A stretch of DNA of 64,000 bases, from positions 30,401-94,400 of the forward strand of contig DATFBY010000055.1 of assembly GCA_035253585.1 (NCBI GenBank), given 5' to 3'. The position numbers were made by a program, and so were the translations under genes. Under the pieces are notes generated by a model, which saw nothing but the letters and a program-made list of their open reading frames with translations, had not been told where the DNA came from and searched no databases. Below, in pieces: positions 52,980 to 61,208 of the stretch (its first letter is position 1; every line of letters starts with the position of its first letter). Origin of the DNA: DATFBY01 sp035253585. GTDB lineage: Bacteria; Gemmatimonadota; Gemmatimonadetes; Gemmatimonadales; Gemmatimonadaceae.

Positions 52980-55106
52980 ATGCATGGACGTTCCGTCGGA
53001 CGCCGCCTCCTCGCGGCGTCGATCCTGCTCGCCGCGCCTTCCGCCGCGCTCGCGCAAAGCACTCCGTTTCTCAGCGATCGAGAGATCGAAATGTTGTCCA
53101 CCGAGCTCTCGGGCGATCGGGCCTTCGAGCACGTCCGCCGGCTGTCGCACTGGCATCGCGACAGCGGAATGGAGGGCTACTTCAAAGCCGCTGAATACGT
53201 GGTGCAGGCTGCCAAGGACGCCGGGCTGGTCGACGTGAAGTTCATCGAGCAGCGGGCCGAAGCGCCTAACTACACCGCCCGCGTCGGCGAGCTGTGGTTG
53301 ACCGAGCCCGTGCGCGTGAAGCTGGCGGACATCGGCGTGCACGCGGTGCATCTGGCGGACGGAAGCCACGATGCGGACGTGACCGCCGAGGTCATCTTCG
53401 TCGGCGACGCGTCGGCGACGTCACTCGCCAATCTCGACGTGGCGGGCAAGATCGTGCTCACGACTGCGCAGCCCGGTATCGCGCTCAACAACGCCGTATA
53501 CGCCAAGGGAGCACTGGGCGTGATCACGTATACCACGTCGGAAGGGCGCAATCCGCTCGACTTCCCCGATCAGGTTGCGTGGACACGGATCGCTGTGGCG
53601 CCGCCCGAGGGAAAGAAAGGCTCGTTCGCGTTCGTGCTGCCACCGCGACGCGGCGAGATGCTGCGGCAATTGCTGGCGACGAATGGAATGCAGGACATCT
53701 TCGCGACCGGCCGACGCACGCCCGGCGGGCGGGGGGTCGTGCAGGCGAAGGTCGAGACCGACATCAGTGATGCACCCGGGCGCACCGGCTTCGTCGAGGC
53801 GTGGATTCGCGGAACGACCTATCCGAATCAGCAGATCGTCCTCACGGCGCACCTGCAAGAAGAGCAAGGCTCGGCCAACGACGATGGGTCCGGTGTCGCC
53901 AGCATCCTGGAGATCGGACGGACACTGGCCAAGCTCATCTCGTCAGGCAGTCTGCCGCCGCCAAAGCGTGACATCCGGTTCTGGTGGACGGACGAGATCT
54001 ACTCCGAGTACCGCTGGTTCCGCGATCATCCGGATGAGACGAAGCGCATCCTGGCAAACGTCCACCAGGACATGGTCGGAGCGAATCAGGCGATGGGCAG
54101 TCGCGTGCAGCACATCATCCTGGCGCCGCACTCGCGTACGTCGTACCTCGACGCGGTGTACGAGAGCATCGCGAATTACCTCGTGCTTACGAACAACGGC
54201 TTTCTTTCGGCGAGCCGACAGGGCGGTTATCCGCGTCCGTACACGAAGCCGATCTACTCCACACGCGGAACGCGTCAAGGCTACAACGCGCGGACGGTGC
54301 CCTGGTTTGCGGCGTCCGATCACGCGGTCTTTCAGGATGGGCCCATTGGGCTCCACGCGGTGGCGACGATCAACTGGGATGATTATTGGATCCATTCCTC
54401 GGACGACGATCTCTTCCAGATCGATCAGACGCAGATCGCGCGTAACGCATTCCTCACCGGCGCCACGGCGTTGGTCCTCGCCTACGCGGACGCCGATGAC
54501 ATTCCGCTCTTCGCGCGCGAAACGTACGCGCAGGGATCGAGAAGACTGGCGACCGATCTTCAGGTAGCGATGACGGCGCTGGCCGACACGACGCGCCCGC
54601 TCGGCTCGCGCTGGGCCGACGCGGCGATGCTCATCGAGCAAGGGATTCAGCGTGAAGTCCGTGCGCTCAATTCGGTCCGCGTGTTTGCGCGCTCGGGCAC
54701 ATCGCGACCGGTGGATGAGCTTGTCACTCGCACACGGGCGCGAGAAGCCGAGCTCATGGCTGTCCTTCGCGCGTCACTACCTGGCGTTGCGGCCCCGAGC
54801 CTGACGACGCTCGAGCGAAGCGCCGAGATCGCCGCGGCCAAGCGCAAGGTGCCCGTGAACGCGGGGACGTTGGACGAGTATTTCACTCGGCGCGACGGCG
54901 TGCCGCCAAGCCCTGCCCTTCACGGGCTCATGCGCGCCGAGGTATGGAATTTCGTCGATGGCCGGCGCAGCTACTACGACATCTACAAGGCAGTTCGCGC
55001 CGAGGCGCTGGTCGCGGGGTCGTGGTATTACGGTACCGTGTCGCTCGGTGACGTGGTGTCGCTGCTCGATGCCGCCGTCGAGGCCAAGGTCCTGACACTC
55101 CGATGA
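52980..55106 (+). CDS. Secreted M28 family metallopeptidase
   Basis: 708 residues from ATG 52980, which precedes a signal peptide (RRLLAASILLAAPSAALAQ). PA-like insert around residues 130-220 (AVHLADGSHDADVTAEVIFV, GKIVLTTAQPG). M28 zinc site: IVLTAHLQEEQGSANDDGSG (His, Asp), then FWWTDEIYSEYRW (Glu) and FAASDHAVFQDGPIG (Asp-His). A C-terminal extension of about 200 residues (LTTLERSAEIAAAKRKVPVN ... YDIYKAVRAEALVAGSWYYG) is larger than in standard aminopeptidases. Exported exopeptidase; specificity unknown. Its stop overlaps the DUF1028 start (ATGA). Confidence 0.88.
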   Translation: MHGRSVGRRLLAASILLAAPSAALAQSTPFLSDREIEMLSTELSGDRAFEHVRRLSHWHRDSGMEGYFKAAEYVVQAAKDAGLVDVKFIEQRAEAPNYTARVGELWLTEPVRVKLADIGVHAVHLADGSHDADVTAEVIFVGDASATSLANLDVAGKIVLTTAQPGIALNNAVYAKGALGVITYTTSEGRNPLDFPDQVAWTRIAVAPPEGKKGSFAFVLPPRRGEMLRQLLATNGMQDIFATGRRTPGGRGVVQAKVETDISDAPGRTGFVEAWIRGTTYPNQQIVLTAHLQEEQGSANDDGSGVASILEIGRTLAKLISSGSLPPPKRDIRFWWTDEIYSEYRWFRDHPDETKRILANVHQDMVGANQAMGSRVQHIILAPHSRTSYLDAVYESIANYLVLTNNGFLSASRQGGYPRPYTKPIYSTRGTRQGYNARTVPWFAASDHAVFQDGPIGLHAVATINWDDYWIHSSDDDLFQIDQTQIARNAFLTGATALVLAYADADDIPLFARETYAQGSRRLATDLQVAMTALADTTRPLGSRWADAAMLIEQGIQREVRALNSVRVFARSGTSRPVDELVTRTRAREAELMAVLRASLPGVAAPSLTTLERSAEIAAAKRKVPVNAGTLDEYFTRRDGVPPSPALHGLMRAEVWNFVDGRRSYYDIYKAVRAEALVAGSWYYGTVSLGDVVSLLDAAVEAKVLTLR

Positions 55107-56164
55107 ACGGCCGACCGGCAGCGGCCATGCTCGCCGGCGCGCTTTTCCTAACGACTTCGTTAGGCGCGCAGGAGCCCGTAACCTGGGGCGCGGACCGAGA
55201 TCCGGTATTCCACACCTTCTCGATCGCCGCCATCGATACCGCGACCGGCGAGGTGGGTGTGGCGGTGACCACCCGCGTGCCGTGCGTCGGCAACGGAGTT
55301 CCCTGGGTGCGGGCTGGCGTCGGCGCCGTAGCGACTCAGGCGTCGACGCGTGTGGAGTACGGGCCGGAGCTGCTCGAGGCAATGACACGAGGTGCAGAGC
55401 CCGATCAGGCGCTACGACGGTTGCTGGCAGCAGACACCGCGGCGGAGCTGCGTCAGGTCGGAGCGATCTCGCTGCGCGGCCGAACCGCCCAGCACACCGG
55501 TAACCGAACGGGGCAGTGGTCCGGGCATCGTGCCGGGCGGACCTATGTCACGCAGGGGAATCTGCTCGTGGGACAACAGGTCATCGACGCCGTGGCAACG
55601 GCTTTCCAGCGGTCGGAGGGGGTAGCGCGCCACCTCGGTGATCGACTGATCGAAGCGATGGAGGCAGGTTACGCTGCCGGTGGCGATGCGCGTCGCGGTC
55701 GGCTGCAGTCCGCGGCGGTGATCGTTGCCGATCGTCGGCCCGGCCGATCTCGCCGCCCCGATGGTGTGACCGTCAACATCAACGTGTGCGAGCATCCGCA
55801 ACCGGTGGCCGAGATGCGCCGCATCTACGACGCGATCTCTCAGCGACTCGGTGCGCGCACGCTGCAGCTCTTCGAAGGGAACGACGTGTGGCAGCTCAAG
55901 CTGATGCTACACGCCCTCGGACATTACCGGCCTGGCGAGAAAGAGCTGGTGCGGGGCGACGACGCGCAGCTCTATACGCCCGAAGCCGCCGCGGCGGTCG
56001 ACGCGTTCCGCATGGCCGAACGACTTTCCACTCCCGCCATCGGCTCACCGCGAGGTCTGGTGGATGAGGAAACCGTCGCCCGACTGTGGTCGGCGCTTGA
56101 ACGAGCAGGAAAGGCGGAAGCGATTCGAAAGGTGATTTTGGAGCTGACGGCGGTGCGGCGGTAG
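55103..56164 (+). CDS. DUF1028 protein (Ntn-hydrolase-like), secreted
   Basis: 353 residues with a signal peptide (AMLAGALFLTTSLGAQ). DUF1028 domain at 30-250: HTFSIAAIDTATGEVGVAVT, GAVATQASTRVEYGPELLEA, and VTQGNLLVGQQVIDAVATAF are diagnostic; it belongs to the Ntn-hydrolase clan by fold. The C-terminal 100 residues (LQLFEGNDVWQLKLMLHALG ... YTPEAAAAVDAFRMAE ... GLVDEETVARLWSAL) look like a peptidoglycan-binding-type helical module. The signal-peptide codons hold a CCTAACGA/TCGTTAGG inverted pair (55147-55164). Coupled to the M28 peptidase, so a joint role in peptide processing is plausible. Confidence 0.87.
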   Translation: MNGRPAAAMLAGALFLTTSLGAQEPVTWGADRDPVFHTFSIAAIDTATGEVGVAVTTRVPCVGNGVPWVRAGVGAVATQASTRVEYGPELLEAMTRGAEPDQALRRLLAADTAAELRQVGAISLRGRTAQHTGNRTGQWSGHRAGRTYVTQGNLLVGQQVIDAVATAFQRSEGVARHLGDRLIEAMEAGYAAGGDARRGRLQSAAVIVADRRPGRSRRPDGVTVNINVCEHPQPVAEMRRIYDAISQRLGARTLQLFEGNDVWQLKLMLHALGHYRPGEKELVRGDDAQLYTPEAAAAVDAFRMAERLSTPAIGSPRGLVDEETVARLWSALERAGKAEAIRKVILELTAVRR

Positions 56165-56167
56165 CGG

Positions 56168-56266
56168 GCGAGGGAGCAGGGAGGTGACAGGAGGGAGGTG
56201 GAGAAGACAAGATAGGAGCACGCCCGGCGATCTCATCCGCCGGGCGTGTTGTCTTCCTCCCTCCTC
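56168..56266. terminator. Purine-rich long hairpin between DUF1028 and PadR genes
   Basis: Inner perfect stem CACGCCCGGCG (56219-56229) / CGCCGGGCGTG (56238-56248) with an 8-nt loop. The flanks pair imperfectly: left AGGGAGGTGGAGAAGACAA against right TTGTCTTCCTCCCTCC. No 7-bp periodicity as clear as in the other elements. Ends the DUF1028 unit. Confidence 0.65.
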
Positions 56267-56317
56267 CCGCCGCCCGCATTCAAACTATCTTCTCCTGTCG
56301 ACTGTCTAGGAGAGCGT

Positions 56318-56638
56318 ATGGCCGACCTTCTCCAGGGAATGCTCGACCTCCTGATCCTGAAAACCCTCGCGCTCGGGCCCGAGCACGGGTGGGGCGTGTC
56401 GCAGCGCATTCAGCAGATCTCCCGTGATGCGCTGCGCGTCAACCAAGGCTCGCTCTATCCGGCGCTGCACCGCCTAGAGGTCCAGGGGCTCATCGATTCG
56501 GAGTGGGGGATCTCGGAGAACAACCGGCGAGCGCGGTTCTACCGCCTGTCGGCGGCCGGACGGCGGCAGCTCCAGAAGGAAGCCGCCGATTGGCGCGCGT
56601 TCAGCCGCGCGGTCGACCTCATCCTGCAGACTCGTTAG
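56318..56638 (+). CDS. PadR family transcriptional regulator
   Basis: 106 residues from ATG 56318 with Shine-Dalgarno AGGAGAG; the frame is open upstream to 56246 without family similarity. PadR winged helix: MADLLQGMLDLLILKTLALG, EHGWGVSQRIQQISRDAL, VNQGSLYPALHRLEVQGLID, ENNRRARFYRLSAAGRRQL. Short one-helix C-terminus. It lies 15 nt before an ADOP permease gene in the same operon, the second such pair in the window. The stop codon TAG is part of a GTTAGGC motif (56634-56640). Confidence 0.93.
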   Translation: MADLLQGMLDLLILKTLALGPEHGWGVSQRIQQISRDALRVNQGSLYPALHRLEVQGLIDSEWGISENNRRARFYRLSAAGRRQLQKEAADWRAFSRAVDLILQTR

Positions 56639-56653
56639 GCGACGGAGGCAGTC

Positions 56654-59278
56654 ATGGGATTTTCCTCGGTGCGACGACTCATCCGACAGCTCGGCCGCGC
56701 GGTCTTCCGACAGCGAGTGGACCGCGAGCTCGACGACGAGCTCCGTTTCCACATCGAGATGCAGACCGACAGGAACATCGCCAGTGGCATGCATCCCGCC
56801 GCGGCGCGGGAGCTCGCCGAGCGCCAGTTCGGCCGCGTCGATCGCCACAAGGACGACGTACGGGCACTGGCAACTGCTCCGCTCTTCGACGGCCTGGCGT
56901 GGGACGCGCGCTTCGCCATCCGAGTACTTGGCCGAAGCCGGGCCTTCACGCTGGTCGCGGTGCTCACGCTCGCCTTAGGCATAGGTGCCACGACGGCGAT
57001 CTTCACGGTGGTCGACGCGATTCTTCTCCGTCCATTGGCCTTCCCGGAGCCGGAGCGGCTCGTGATGCTGCGCGAGCGAACGGCGCGCGGCCAGTCACTC
57101 GTCTCCTATCCGAACCTTCGCGACTGGGAGGCGCGGAGCCGCAGCTTCGAGGCGATCACCTCCTTCCGTGGTGGCGCGAGCACGATCATCGGCGGAACGG
57201 AGACCGTTCGCGCTGACGCGATGGGCGTCTCCGGCGACTTCTTCGGGCTGTTGCGCGCCAGGGCGGCGATTGGTCGTACGCTACGCCCTGACGACGACTT
57301 GTTAGGCGCCGAGCCGGTGGCGGTGGTGAGTCACGCGTACTGGCAGCGGTATCTGGGGGGGCATGCCGACCTGAGTGACGCGCGGCTTCAGGTATGGTCC
57401 ACGGTATACAGCGTCATCGGCGTCATGCCGCCATCGTTCGACTTTCCTGAAGGCACGCACGTCTGGTTTCCGCTGACGCCCTACAACCAGGAGATGGGGC
57501 GAAGCAGTCACAACGACCTGACACTCGCTCGGCTTCGTCCTGGCGTGTCGATCGATCAGGCGAGACGTGAGCTCGACGCGATCGCCGCCGATCTCGCGCG
57601 CGAATACGCGGACGACAACGATGCCGTGGGCGCGGTCGTGGTTGGCTTGCAGGATGAGATTGTCGGCAGCGTTCGAGTGTGGTTGCTGCTCTTGCTGGGT
57701 GCCGTGTCGTTCGTTCTTCTGGTCGCATGCGTCAACCTGGCAAGTGCCAACCTCGCGCGCGGCGCGGCGCGCATGCGTGAGATGGCCGTACGCAGTGCAC
57801 TCGGCGCGGACCGCTGGCGACTCGTCAGGCAGCTGCTCACCGAGAACGTGATACTCTCGCTTGCCGGTGGCGTTGCCGGCGTGGTATTGGCGCAGTGGCT
57901 TGTACGTGCGCTACTAGCACTTCAGCCGGGCGAGCTTCCGCGCGCCGACGCCATCGCCATCGATCCGCGCGTGATCGCCTTTGCCGCGGCACTATCGTTG
58001 GTCACCGGAGTCGTGATCGGCGTCCTGCCCGCGCTCCAGATCTCACGCGACGGGATCCGCGCGGCGATGGCCGAGGGTGGGCGGGGCACTGTTGGCGCCA
58101 CGCGCGGGTGGGTGCGACATGGATTGGTGGCGGCCGAAGTGGCGCTGGCGTTGGTGCTCCTCGTCGGCGCCGGTCTGCTCATCAGGAGCCTCCGCGCGTT
58201 GCTCCAGGAAAACACCGGCTTCGACGGCCGGGGCGTACTGGTGGCGGACGTCTCGCTTCCGAGCACGAAGTATCGGACCGGCGGCAGCGTCGGCACATAC
58301 TACGATCGTGCCATCGAGTCGCTGCGCACGATTCCCGGCGTCGAGACAGTCGCAATGATGAACATTGTGCCACTGACGCGATCGGGGTTCGGTGGTCTGC
58401 TCGAGATCGACGGACCCGGCGGTGTGGAGGAGTATGCCGACTACCGCGTGGTGAGTCCGGAATACTTCCGTGCACTGCGCATCCCGCTGCTGCGAGGCCG
58501 CATGTTCGACGAGCGCGACGACTCGGCGGGGGTCCACGTGACGCTCGTGAACCGCACGATGGCTGATCGCCTCTGGCCGGGCCAGGATCCCGTCGGAAAG
58601 CGGATTCGAACGCTCGGGATGGACCGGCACACGCAACTGTGGATGACGGTGATCGGAGTGGTGGGCGACGTGAGGAGCGGATCGCTCGATAGAACGACGG
58701 GCCCGCAGCACTACGTGTACTACCGGCAGCGTCCAGAGCGTGCGGGCGCGGCGACGCTGATCGTTCGTGCGGCGCCCGGCGCGCAACTGGCGGCGGCAAT
58801 GCGCGATCGCCTGACGAATGTGGACCGGGACGTACCGGTGGAGATCGCAACAATGAGTGATATCGTCGGACGATCGGTCGCCGACCGCCGCTTCATTACG
58901 CTCGTGCTTACGGCGTTCGGCGGCGTCGCGCTGATGCTTGCGGCGATCGGGGTGTACGGCGTGCTCTCCTACTGGGTGGCGCGCCGCACGCAAGAAATCG
59001 GCGTTCGAGTCGCGTTGGGCGCCCGTCGCGGGTCGGTCGTGAGCTTGGTGCTCCGCGAATCCATGACTCCGGTCGTGATCGGGATCATCTTCGGCGCCTT
59101 CGGCGCGCTCGTCGTCACGCGCCTCCTCCGCACGCTCCTCTACGGCGTGAGCGACACCGATCCCGCGACGTTCATCACCGCCGCCTTGATAGTGATCGCG
59201 GTCGGCGCGCTGGCGAGCTGTCTGCCGGCGTGGAGGGCGGCGAGGGTTGATCCGGTGGTCGCGTTGAGGTCGGAGTAA
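56654..59278 (+). CDS. ADOP-type ABC permease with N-terminal helical domain
   Basis: 874 residues. N-terminal soluble domain (VDRELDDELRFHIEMQTDRN, HPAAARELAERQFGRVDRHK) as in the other PadR-linked ADOP. TM1 region TLVAVLTLALGIGATTAIFT, central VACVNLASANLARGAARMRE, C-terminal RTQEIGVRVALGARRGSVVS and ending PAWRAARVDPVVALRSE. In the same operon as padR. The paired arrangement suggests PadR-controlled expression; substrate unknown. A heptamer hairpin follows. Confidence 0.92.
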   Translation: MGFSSVRRLIRQLGRAVFRQRVDRELDDELRFHIEMQTDRNIASGMHPAAARELAERQFGRVDRHKDDVRALATAPLFDGLAWDARFAIRVLGRSRAFTLVAVLTLALGIGATTAIFTVVDAILLRPLAFPEPERLVMLRERTARGQSLVSYPNLRDWEARSRSFEAITSFRGGASTIIGGTETVRADAMGVSGDFFGLLRARAAIGRTLRPDDDLLGAEPVAVVSHAYWQRYLGGHADLSDARLQVWSTVYSVIGVMPPSFDFPEGTHVWFPLTPYNQEMGRSSHNDLTLARLRPGVSIDQARRELDAIAADLAREYADDNDAVGAVVVGLQDEIVGSVRVWLLLLLGAVSFVLLVACVNLASANLARGAARMREMAVRSALGADRWRLVRQLLTENVILSLAGGVAGVVLAQWLVRALLALQPGELPRADAIAIDPRVIAFAAALSLVTGVVIGVLPALQISRDGIRAAMAEGGRGTVGATRGWVRHGLVAAEVALALVLLVGAGLLIRSLRALLQENTGFDGRGVLVADVSLPSTKYRTGGSVGTYYDRAIESLRTIPGVETVAMMNIVPLTRSGFGGLLEIDGPGGVEEYADYRVVSPEYFRALRIPLLRGRMFDERDDSAGVHVTLVNRTMADRLWPGQDPVGKRIRTLGMDRHTQLWMTVIGVVGDVRSGSLDRTTGPQHYVYYRQRPERAGAATLIVRAAPGAQLAAAMRDRLTNVDRDVPVEIATMSDIVGRSVADRRFITLVLTAFGGVALMLAAIGVYGVLSYWVARRTQEIGVRVALGARRGSVVSLVLRESMTPVVIGIIFGAFGALVVTRLLRTLLYGVSDTDPATFITAALIVIAVGALASCLPAWRAARVDPVVALRSE

Positions 59279-59283
59279 CGAAG

Positions 59284-59397
59284 AGAAGCGCCATCCGCCA
59301 TCGGCCATCCGCCATCCGGGACCGGCACACCTAATTATTTCCGAATCCGCCGTTCCCGGATGGCGGATGGCGGATGGCCGATGGCGGATGGCGCTCT
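59284..59397. repeat. GGATGGC heptamer hairpin with arms differing by one unit
   Basis: Left arm about 59288-59321 (GCGCCATCCGCCATCGGCCA and on to CCGGGA), right arm about 59354-59394 (TCCCGGATGGCGGATGGC and on to GGCGC). The arms are inverse complements except that the right one has one extra 7-bp unit. The right arm also contains a variant CGATGGC unit mirrored in the left arm. Flanks AAGAG/CTCTT extend the pairing. Lies between an ADOP gene and a lipoprotein protease gene, both plus strand. Confidence 0.85.
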
Positions 59398-59483
59398 TTT
59401 CTCGTCCAGAGTTTGCGTCGCCCCAGACCACCAAGGCATCTTGCTTCGGCATCTGGCTGTTCGCGAACCCTGGAGACTCCGCA

Positions 59484-61208
59484 ATGTTCTCAACCCAGTG
59501 CGCCGCCGTCGTGGCGCCGCTCATCCTCTTGGCCGCGTGTTCCGCGCGGTCGACTTCGAGCTCGACGTCGACGTCCAGCCCGACGTCCACCGCGGCGTCG
59601 CCGGCGCCGGCCACCGCCACCGATAGCGCACCAGCCATGGCGTCGATACGCGACAAGTTGGGCCAGTATACGACCGTGCGCCTGACGAGTGATCTAGCCG
59701 GACTCAGCGATAAGGAACGGCGGATGATTCCGCTCCTGATCGACGCGGCGCAGGCGATGGACGAGATCTTTTGGATGGAGGCGTATGGCGATCGTCAGGC
59801 ACTCCTGCGCTCGCTGAGCGACGCCGACACCCGGCGCTACGCGGAGATCAATTACGGGCCATGGGATCGACTCGATGACAACGCGCCGTTCGTGCCCGGC
59901 GTCGAGCCAAAGCCCGCCGGCGCCAACTTTTATCCCAAGGACATCACCAAGGCCGAGATCGAGCGTGAGATCGCCGCTGGTGGCGCCCGCGGTGACTCGC
60001 TTGGCAGTCAGTACACGATCGTGAAGCGCGACGGCGCCCGCCTGACGGCGGTGCCGTACCACGTCGCGTTCGGGCCGCAGGTGCAGCGCGCGGCGGCTCG
60101 ACTGCGCGAAGCGGCCGCGTTGGCCGACGACGCCGGGCTCAAGCGCTATCTCGAGCTGCGTGCGGGAGCCCTGCTCACCGATCAATATCAGCCGAGCGAC
60201 CTGGCGTGGATGGACATGAAGAACAACACGCTCGAGGTCGTGATCGGCCCCATCGAGAACTACGAAGACCAGCTGCTCGGCCGCAAGACGGCGCACGAGG
60301 CGTTCGTGTTGGTGAAAGACCGTGAGTGGAGCAAGCGTCTCTCCCGCTACGCCTCGCTCCTTCCCGCATTGCAGCGCGATCTGCCAGTCGCCGAAACGTA
60401 CAAGCGGGAAGTGCCTGGCACCGACTCCGATCTCAACGCGTACGACGCGCTCTACTACGCGGGAGATGCCAACGCCGGCTCGAAGTCGATCGCCATCAAC
60501 CTGCCTAACGACGAAGAGGTGCAGCTCAAGAAGGGCACGCGCCGTCTCCAGCTGAAGAATGCGATGCGCGCCAAGTTCGACGAGATCTTGGTGCCCATCG
60601 CTGGTACCCTGATCGTCGACGACCAGCGCAAGCACGTCACCTTCGACGCGTTCTTCGCCAACGTGATGTTCCACGAGGTGGCGCACGGACTCGGCATCAA
60701 GCGCACCATCGACGGCAAGCAGGCGGTGCGCGAGGCGCTGAAGGAGCAGGCGAGCTGGCTCGAGGAAGGGAAGGCGGACATCCTCGGCCTCTACATGGTG
60801 AGCAAGCTTCAGGAGCAGGGAGAGCTGGGCAACGTCGACATGCGCGACTACTACGTGACGTTCATGGCCAGCATCTTCCGCTCGGTGCGGTTCGGTGCCG
60901 CGAGCGCGCATGGCCGCGCGAACATGGTTCGATTCAATTATTTCCGCGATGCGGGAGCGTTCACACGTGACGACGCCACCGGGGCGTATCGCGTGCACTT
61001 CGACAAGATGCGCGCGGCGATGAGCTCGCTCTCGGAGAAGATTCTACGGCTGCAGGGAGATGGCGACTACGCCGCGGTGAAGGCATTGGCCGATGCGCAG
61101 GGCGCTATCGGTCCCGCGCTGCAGCGCGATCTCGATCGCTTGGCGGCGCGCAACATCCCCGTCGACATCGTGTTCGAGCAAGGCGTCTCCGTACTCGGCG
61201 CTCGGTAA
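59484..61208 (+). CDS. Lipoprotein zinc metallopeptidase, M49-like
   Basis: 574 residues from ATG 59484, chosen because it precedes a lipoprotein signal (CAAVVAPLILLAACSARS; lipobox LAAC); the frame upstream runs into the heptamer repeat. A Ser/Thr-rich linker follows. The zinc site is FHEVAHGLGIKRTIDGK with ASWLEEGKADILGLYMV, i.e. HExxH plus a downstream Glu-rich motif, as in bacterial proteins annotated as peptidase M49 (dipeptidyl-peptidase III) relatives. The classic DPP III site is HExxGH, so assignment is to the wider group. Probably an outer-membrane-anchored peptidase. Stop overlaps the next start (TAATG). Confidence 0.78.
   Translation: MFSTQCAAVVAPLILLAACSARSTSSSTSTSSPTSTAASPAPATATDSAPAMASIRDKLGQYTTVRLTSDLAGLSDKERRMIPLLIDAAQAMDEIFWMEAYGDRQALLRSLSDADTRRYAEINYGPWDRLDDNAPFVPGVEPKPAGANFYPKDITKAEIEREIAAGGARGDSLGSQYTIVKRDGARLTAVPYHVAFGPQVQRAAARLREAAALADDAGLKRYLELRAGALLTDQYQPSDLAWMDMKNNTLEVVIGPIENYEDQLLGRKTAHEAFVLVKDREWSKRLSRYASLLPALQRDLPVAETYKREVPGTDSDLNAYDALYYAGDANAGSKSIAINLPNDEEVQLKKGTRRLQLKNAMRAKFDEILVPIAGTLIVDDQRKHVTFDAFFANVMFHEVAHGLGIKRTIDGKQAVREALKEQASWLEEGKADILGLYMVSKLQEQGELGNVDMRDYYVTFMASIFRSVRFGAASAHGRANMVRFNYFRDAGAFTRDDATGAYRVHFDKMRAAMSSLSEKILRLQGDGDYAAVKALADAQGAIGPALQRDLDRLAARNIPVDIVFEQGVSVLGAR

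Noticed and set aside
6619..59397. CRISPR array
   Set aside because: Repeats are 7 bp with no spacers and are inverted, not direct with unique spacers; no cas genes.
58043..59656. Minus-strand ORF of 537 codons opposite the second PadR-linked ADOP gene
   Set aside because: Same antisense effect; the plus-strand ADOP reading is conserved end to end.
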